Assembly: GCA_028282545.1 (NCBI GenBank)
Contig: JANQHT010000050.1
Span: forward strand, 1-46,125
Origin: Spirochaetales bacterium
GTDB taxonomy: Bacteria > Spirochaetota > Spirochaetia > DSM-27196 > Alkalispirochaetaceae
Length of the DNA: 46,125 nt
Direction of reading: 5' to 3'
The notes under the pieces were generated by a model that saw only the letters and a program-made list of their open reading frames with translations, did not search any database and had not been told where the DNA came from. A program made the position numbers and the translations under genes. This document shows positions 41,208 through 46,125 of the stretch, one piece after another. How positions within the stretch are numbered: position 1 is the stretch's first letter; every line of letters begins with the position of its first letter.

Positions 41208-43339
41208 CGCGACCGCCGTGTCAAAGCAAGGGCAACGAGGAAAAACGCCACCCTGGGAACGGCGCGGGCGGAATCAAAGGGGAAGGGGATGTTCAGAACG
41301 CTGCGCATTAGGGCGTAGGTCCGGGACGGGTCATCCTCGATCAGTTCGGCGGCGTCACACAGCGGGGCCGATTCCACCGGCAGGGTGAGTTCCCGATCAA
41401 GAACGACCCGGGCGCGCTCCCCGCCTCGAACAAAGTCATTATACGCCGCGTAGAACCACTCCCCGATCTCCTCCATCTCCACCATCGTCGCGATCAACTC
41501 GTCCAGGACGATCGTCGGCACGTCGGCGGCGGCGAGGCGCGCGAGAACCGCCGGTACCGCTTCGAAAACGTGGGCCAGGCGCACGGCGGCGCCGGCATGA
41601 ATCAGAACCGTAGGGTTCGCCTCCGTCTCGATCGTTTTGATGATAACCGGAAGCGAGGCGCGATCCCTGCAGCGCGCCAGCGCTGTCAGGGCCTTCGCAC
41701 GCAGCCAGTAGTCGTCGGAACGCGCCGCACGCCGCAGCGCCGGGATCGCCCGGATACTTTTGCGTCGACCCAACTTCTGGGCCGCCGTCGCTGCGGTGGT
41801 GTACTCGTACCGTTCCAGGTGCTCCACCAGGGCGTCTTCGATCCGCCGTGTAAACGGCAGGGCCGTGAGCGCCTCCAGCGCCTCGCCGCGCACGATGTAA
41901 CCCGGCGCATCGAGCCGCGCCAGTACCTCGTCCTCCGGCAGACGGCTCCGGGAGGAGGCGATCTCCCGCAGTGTATCCCGTTCCTCCACGGCCGATTGCG
42001 CCTTGGCGAGGCGGTTCAGAAGCCCCGCCGCGTGGAGGTCCCGGAGCGAGAACATCACCCCCAGGGTGCTGCTTAGGGACCAGGCACCCAGGGGCTGCAG
42101 GTGGGAGGCGCCGAGGAGGCCCGCGGTGGCAACGACGAGCGTCAGCGCAAAGAGCGTTCGGTACTGGACGATCGGATCGAACCCGGCAGCGCCCACCTGG
42201 TCAACAAGGACGCCCCCGAGGTACGCTCCCACCGCGCCACCGATTCCGAGAATGACGAAGTAGAGGATGCCCAGGTTGAGTCGTTCCCCTTCCGGCGTGA
42301 TGCCGTAGAAATAGGACTGGCTGGCGATCTCACCACCCAGCACGGCGACCATCCCCACAAAGAAGAGGGGAACCAGGAGCGCCACCGTGACGACGGCGGT
42401 GCCGGCGGGCGCCCAGATCGCAACGGCGCAGGTAAGAATCTGCGCCACCAGGGCGATCTGTATCTGGGGTTTCGCTCCCATTCGGTCCAGGAGCAGCCCT
42501 CCCACAAAGCCGGCGACGATCGTGCCCACGCTGCCTGCGGTGGTGTAGAGCAACACCGCCCGGTCGCTCTGCTCGTAGACGACCTTTGCATAGAGAACGA
42601 AGTACGTTCGCCCCACGCCGGAGCAGAATGAAACCAGCGCGAATACCAGGACAAAGCGCCGGAGGTCCCGGTTTGCCAGCGCCCGGGCAACACTCTGGAA
42701 AAAGGGACTCCGTGCCTGCCGGTCCGCGGAGGGGAGTTCCGGAAGAAAGTGGGCGATCACCGCGGCGACGAGACCGCTGGTTATACCGGTGGCCAGGAAG
42801 AGCGTGTACCGCGCTACGGGCGCCTCGGGGCCCAGCAGTGCGGCGGTCGCCAGGCCCGTAACGATCGAAATGACACCGGTGATCACCTGCACGACCGAGA
42901 TGAGCGATCCGCGGTCTCGCGGGGTTGAGTAACCGCCGAAGAGCGGCGCATTGGCGACGATGCCGATACCGCGGGCGATGTTGAACCCAAACGCGGTGAG
43001 CGCCACCACCACGAAGGCGCCGTAGGAACCCGATCGGGCAAATGCCAGGGGCGCGAGCAGGATCGGCGCGAACACGACGTACCGAAGCAGCCAGGCGAAG
43101 CCGAAGAGCCTCACCACGCCGATATAGGGAACGAGGATTCTGCCGAGGAGCAGGAAAAAAAAGGAGACAAAAGGCAGAGCGGCAACAACGCCTATCTGCG
43201 TTGCCGTCGCGCCCAGCCGCAGCAGGTAGAGGGAGATGATGTTTCCGGTGACCAGGAGAAAGCTGAAGCTGTTGAAAAAGGTAAAAACCAGTAACAGCCG
43301 CCGTCCGCGATTGCGATCCACCGTATTGAGGTCGCTCAT
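41204..43339 (-). CDS. MFS transporter fused to C-terminal HEAT-like repeats
   Basis: A 711-residue fusion. Residues 1-420 form a 12-segment major facilitator domain (FFNSFSFLLVTGNIISLYLL, GGLLLDRMGAKPQIQIAL). A cytosolic part of about 280 residues follows, with HEAT/Armadillo-like helical repeats (IRAIPALRRAARSDDYWLRA, ALTALARCRDRASLPVIIKT). ATG 43339 is used; the longer frame to 43444 lies within the sirtuin gene. It begins 10 bases after the sirtuin stop. The repeat domain may recruit a partner protein; the transported compound is unknown. Confidence 0.85.
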   Translation of the reverse strand: MSDLNTVDRNRGRRLLLVFTFFNSFSFLLVTGNIISLYLLRLGATATQIGVVAALPFVSFFFLLLGRILVPYIGVVRLFGFAWLLRYVVFAPILLAPLAFARSGSYGAFVVVALTAFGFNIARGIGIVANAPLFGGYSTPRDRGSLISVVQVITGVISIVTGLATAALLGPEAPVARYTLFLATGITSGLVAAVIAHFLPELPSADRQARSPFFQSVARALANRDLRRFVLVFALVSFCSGVGRTYFVLYAKVVYEQSDRAVLLYTTAGSVGTIVAGFVGGLLLDRMGAKPQIQIALVAQILTCAVAIWAPAGTAVVTVALLVPLFFVGMVAVLGGEIASQSYFYGITPEGERLNLGILYFVILGIGGAVGAYLGGVLVDQVGAAGFDPIVQYRTLFALTLVVATAGLLGASHLQPLGAWSLSSTLGVMFSLRDLHAAGLLNRLAKAQSAVEERDTLREIASSRSRLPEDEVLARLDAPGYIVRGEALEALTALPFTRRIEDALVEHLERYEYTTAATAAQKLGRRKSIRAIPALRRAARSDDYWLRAKALTALARCRDRASLPVIIKTIETEANPTVLIHAGAAVRLAHVFEAVPAVLARLAAADVPTIVLDELIATMVEMEEIGEWFYAAYNDFVRGGERARVVLDRELTLPVESAPLCDAAELIEDDPSRTYALMRSVLNIPFPFDSARAVPRVAFFLVALALTRRSR

Positions 43340-43349
43340 TGTGGCGATT

Positions 43350-44177
43350 CTACACAAAAAGCGCGCGTTCGACGGCAGGCAGAATCTTTTCGAGGCGTCC
43401 CTCCACCTTGAGTGTCGCCAAACCATCGGCTCGGGTCGGTCCATCGTTCACGATCACCACCGTTTTGCCGCGCTCCGAGGCGTGCTTCACAAAACGGAAG
43501 CCGGAAAACACGGTCAGGGACGATCCGAGAACGAGCAGCGAGGCGGTCGCGTCAACGGCGGCGAAGGCTTCGTCAACCACAGCGCGGGGAACGGTTCCGC
43601 CGAAAAAGACGATGTCCGGCATGAGGACGCCTCCACAGTGACGGCACGACGGGACGGCAAAGGCCTCGACCGCAGCGCCGTTGATCTCGGCATCGCCGTC
43701 CGGGCGCGCTGAGACCCCGCCGGCATCGCCTCTGATCAGGGAGGACACCGCGCCATCGTTGGCGGAAAGCAGGCGCTCCTGGTAGGAGGACCTCGTCTCC
43801 TTCCGTTCACAGGTGAGGCATACCACGCGGCTCAGGCTGCCGTGGAGTTCAATGGGCGCGGTGCTGCCGGCCTTCTGATGAAGGCCGTCGACGTTCTGCG
43901 TGACCAGGCGTTGAACCAAGCCATGGCTCTCCAGGGCGGCCACCGACAGGTGGGCGCCGTTGGGGCGACGCTCTTCCATCCAGGGCCAGCCCACGACGCT
44001 GCGAGCCCAGTAGCGGCGCCTCGTGGCTTCGCTCTCTACAAACTGGTGGTGCTGGATGGGCGCCGAGCGGTGCTGCGAGGCGGGTCCGCGGTAGTCGGGG
44101 ATTCCGCTCGCCGTGCTGATCCCTGCGCCCGTGAGAACGCAAACGCTCCCACCGCCGACGAACTCCGCGAGTTGCAT
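43350..44177 (-). CDS. Sir2-family NAD-dependent protein deacylase
   Basis: A 275-residue sirtuin: VCVLTGAGISTASGIPDYRG (NAD site), RLVTQNVDGLHQKAG with catalytic His in the following IELHGSL, zinc cysteines in VVCLTCERK and SCRHCGGVLMPDIVFFG, and LVLGSSLTVFSGFRFV. The GIPDYRGP start and the insert between zinc pairs fit the SIRT4-like class II. ATG 44177 is preceded by AGGATT; an upstream GTG at 44276 in the same frame would overlap the small gene before it. It is in an operon with an MFS-HEAT fusion and an SDR. Confidence 0.9.
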   Translation of the reverse strand: MQLAEFVGGGSVCVLTGAGISTASGIPDYRGPASQHRSAPIQHHQFVESEATRRRYWARSVVGWPWMEERRPNGAHLSVAALESHGLVQRLVTQNVDGLHQKAGSTAPIELHGSLSRVVCLTCERKETRSSYQERLLSANDGAVSSLIRGDAGGVSARPDGDAEINGAAVEAFAVPSCRHCGGVLMPDIVFFGGTVPRAVVDEAFAAVDATASLLVLGSSLTVFSGFRFVKHASERGKTVVIVNDGPTRADGLATLKVEGRLEKILPAVERALFV

Positions 44178-44181
44178 AATC

Positions 44182-44394
44182 CTATGCAAAGGACCGCGCC
44201 GGTTCGCCAATCGCCGGACAGGAGAAGGGCTCAACGGCCAGGACCGGCACATTGTCCATCGCCCGCGTGAGAGCACGGTACAGGAGGTTGCGTTGTCTCT
44301 GTAGCATCACCAGCTCGGCGGCGGCGGTGGACAACCGTTGAACCATGGCGTTCAGTAAAACGTACCGTGTGATGCCACGGATGTCACGGCCCAC
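44182..44394 (-). CDS. possible 70-residue helical protein upstream of sirtuin
   Basis: A GTG-started frame of 70 codons ending 4 bases before the sirtuin ATG. It includes ITRYVLLNAMVQRLSTAAAE and LVMLQRQRNLLYRALTRAMD, a pattern of amphipathic helices with GC-rich third codon positions. A TATAAT lies upstream on the same strand at 44447-44452 but without a good -35. No family recognised; the ribosome site is weak. Confidence 0.4.
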   Translation of the reverse strand: MGRDIRGITRYVLLNAMVQRLSTAAAELVMLQRQRNLLYRALTRAMDNVPVLAVEPFSCPAIGEPARSFA

Positions 44395-44451
44395 ACGGTG
44401 GATAGCGTCGACCCTTGACGGCTACGGACCGATCGGCGACGCTTTGATTAT

Positions 44452-46125
44452 ATGGGTAAAAATCCGGCAACCGGCCGTCGCGATATCGATTTTCGCATCA
44501 CCCTCCTGGTCGCGATTTTTGCAATCATGGTGGTCATGACCACCGCGACGGTGACGGTGATTCTCGGTGTCGCCTCCGGCGCCGCCAACGAGTCGGCGAT
44601 CAACCTCTTCGAGGCCGCCGCCATCTCCGCCTACGCAACGATCGACTCATTCCTGGGCGAAGCAGGATGGCTCGTCACGGCGGCATCCGCGGTTCCTACC
44701 CTCGGCGTTTCGCCGGACGACGCCGGCCTTGAGCATCCGGCCCGGGCGTTTTTCGAACGCGGACTCGCATCGTTCCCCAATCTCTATTCAATCTACGTGG
44801 GGTACGCTAACAGTGAGTTCCTGCAGATGATCGATGCCGCCGGCGAAGCCGAACTCCTGGCGGAACGCGGCGCGCCGACCGGTACACGTTTCCTGCTACG
44901 GACGATCACGGTGGATGACACGGTGCGAACCGAGGCGTGGACCTTTTTGGATGGGTCGGGGAACGTCCTGGGTTCCACGACGGAAGAAAACCCGGAGTAC
45001 GACCCGCGTGGGCGTCCCTGGTACATCAGCGCCAACCGCGTAACGACGGTTTTCACCGATCCCTACATATTCGCTTCCCTGCAATCCCCTGGTCTCACCG
45101 CCGCCCGGAGGCTATCGGACACAAACGGCGTCGTTGGCGTGGACATCGCCCTCGACGTGGTGCAGGAATTCGTTGATCAGTACGACGGCATTCCCGGCGG
45201 CGGCCTCCTGGTGGTTGACTCGGTTGGGAAGGTCATTGCGGTCCATCGGGACGTACAGGCGTTCCTGGAACTCGATATCACCGCAACAATGCTCCCGGAG
45301 CTTCCCGCAGAGATCGGTGCGCTGGCCATCGGATTTACCCCGGTTCCCGACTCGAACTGGATCGCCTATCGCCTGGCCAAACAGAATTTCAGCGGCCGGG
45401 AGTGGCACATCGTGGCCTTGGCACCCTGGGCGTCATTTTCCGGGCCTTTTGATCGCCTGCGCCGGCGAGTCCTGGTGATGGTCCTGATCCTCATCGCCCT
45501 GGTGACGCCCATTGTCATGCGCATCTCTGCGTCCATGACCCGCGTTCTCACGGTCCTGGCGACGGACGCCGAGCGCATCGCTCGCCTGGAGTTCGGTGAA
45601 ACGCCGCACCTGAAGACGCGTATCAAGGAGTTCAATACGCTGGCCACCGGTTTTTCGTTTATGAAGGAGACCATCGCACACCGGACCGGCGAACTCAACA
45701 CGACGATGGATCGTCTCCAGACGCTGATCGAACTCAACATCGCCATAGCAGCGGAAAAGAGTATCGACCGCCTGTCGGAACTCATTCTGTCGGGCGCGCG
45801 CCAGCTCTCCCACGCAGACGGCGGCAGCCTCTACCTGGTAAATGAATCGCGGGACGCTCTGGACTTTCAGATTGTCCTCAACGAAACGCTGGGATTCGCC
45901 CAGGGCGGAACCAGCGAAAACGCGGTCACCCTTCCCTCGGTCGTGCTCTACGACGAGCAGGGAAACCCGAACGAGCACAATGTCGTTACCCACACGTTTC
46001 ACTCCGGCAATACGGTGAACATCGATGACGCCTACGACGCTACCGGATTCGACTTCTCGGGAACGCGGCAGTTCGACAGGGTCAACGGCTACCGGTCCCA
46101 GTCGTTCCTGACGGTTCCCTTGAAA
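44452..46125 (+). CDS. Cache-HAMP-GAF sensor protein (cut by window end)
   Basis: The first 558 residues of a membrane sensor with no stop before the window end. A TM segment (about 15-38; ITLLVAIFAIMVVMTTATVT) is followed by a periplasmic double-Cache domain with PEYDPRGRPWYISA, GVVGVDIALDVV and GGGLLVVDSVGKVIAVHRD. A second TM follows (about 340-355), then a HAMP linker (LTVLATDAERIARLEFGE), a helical stretch, and a GAF domain start (LSELILSGARQLSHADGGSL). The output domain lies outside; in spirochaetes such architectures often end in a nucleotide cyclase, HD-GYP or PP2C-like domain. Divergent from the sirtuin operon. Confidence 0.85.
   Translation, partial: MGKNPATGRRDIDFRITLLVAIFAIMVVMTTATVTVILGVASGAANESAINLFEAAAISAYATIDSFLGEAGWLVTAASAVPTLGVSPDDAGLEHPARAFFERGLASFPNLYSIYVGYANSEFLQMIDAAGEAELLAERGAPTGTRFLLRTITVDDTVRTEAWTFLDGSGNVLGSTTEENPEYDPRGRPWYISANRVTTVFTDPYIFASLQSPGLTAARRLSDTNGVVGVDIALDVVQEFVDQYDGIPGGGLLVVDSVGKVIAVHRDVQAFLELDITATMLPELPAEIGALAIGFTPVPDSNWIAYRLAKQNFSGREWHIVALAPWASFSGPFDRLRRRVLVMVLILIALVTPIVMRISASMTRVLTVLATDAERIARLEFGETPHLKTRIKEFNTLATGFSFMKETIAHRTGELNTTMDRLQTLIELNIAIAAEKSIDRLSELILSGARQLSHADGGSLYLVNESRDALDFQIVLNETLGFAQGGTSENAVTLPSVVLYDEQGNPNEHNVVTHTFHSGNTVNIDDAYDATGFDFSGTRQFDRVNGYRSQSFLTVPLK

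Noticed and set aside
44411..44451. A promoter for the sensor gene using TTGACG at 44415.
   Set aside because: The nearest -10-like hexamer (GATTAT) is about 25 bases away, too far for a normal spacer.

Overview
The window looks like chromosomal DNA of a GC-rich free-living spirochaete. This is inferred from overall style: exported binding proteins with an AFA/GGQG-type cleavage region, several ABC and TRAP importers, and many GTGA/ATGA-coupled genes. No rRNA, tRNA, CRISPR array or transposase gene was seen, so the assignment is not proven.

Layout: (1) 1-4.7 kb: a wHTH regulator coupled to PEP carboxylase, divergent from an isocitrate dehydrogenase, each with its own good promoter. (2) 4.8-18.5 kb: the most interesting part. 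It holds a ribose-type ABC importer (binding protein, ATPase, permease), 5-methylthioribose kinase (MtnK), 5-methylthioribose-1-phosphate isomerase (MtnA), a DeoR regulator, and a bacterial microcompartment (BMC) operon: two tandem-domain shell proteins, one BMC-H, three BMC-P, a CoA-acylating aldehyde dehydrogenase and a class II aldolase. Divergent from it lies a CoA-transferase-fold gene pair, and convergent to that pair a FucU/RbsD mutarotase. Only the aldolase and the aldehyde dehydrogenase carry extensions that look like encapsulation peptides. I read the locus as a metabolosome for 5-deoxy-pentoses (5-methylthioribose or 5-deoxyribose, the leftovers of S-adenosylmethionine chemistry): import, mutarotation, kinase, isomerase, then aldol cleavage inside the shell to DHAP plus a volatile aldehyde that is converted to acyl-CoA. 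(3) 18.6-25.8 kb: a DUF418 membrane protein between two copies of a dispersed palindromic repeat, a DinB gene remnant, a lipoprotein and a large exported protein, an MFS transporter that seems to use a CTG start, and an ArsR-SRPBCC fusion. (4) 26-31 kb: a DEAD-box helicase, RsgA with an RNHCP protein, a small unknown protein and an NAD-dependent epimerase/reductase. (5) 31.1-40 kb: an IclR regulator divergent from a TRAP importer, followed by two cytosolic sulfatases and two DHDPS/NAL-family lyases, probably for uptake and breakdown of a sulfated sugar acid. (6) 40.1-46.1 kb: a third repeat copy, an operon of small ORF, sirtuin, MFS-HEAT fusion and SDR, then a Cache-HAMP-GAF sensor cut by the window end.

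Four copies of one repeat family (1-107 partial, 18627-18866, 20356-20593, 40128-40342) have nested inverted repeats. In the three complete copies the 19-21 bp stems are perfect although their sequences differ, because every change is mirrored on the other arm.
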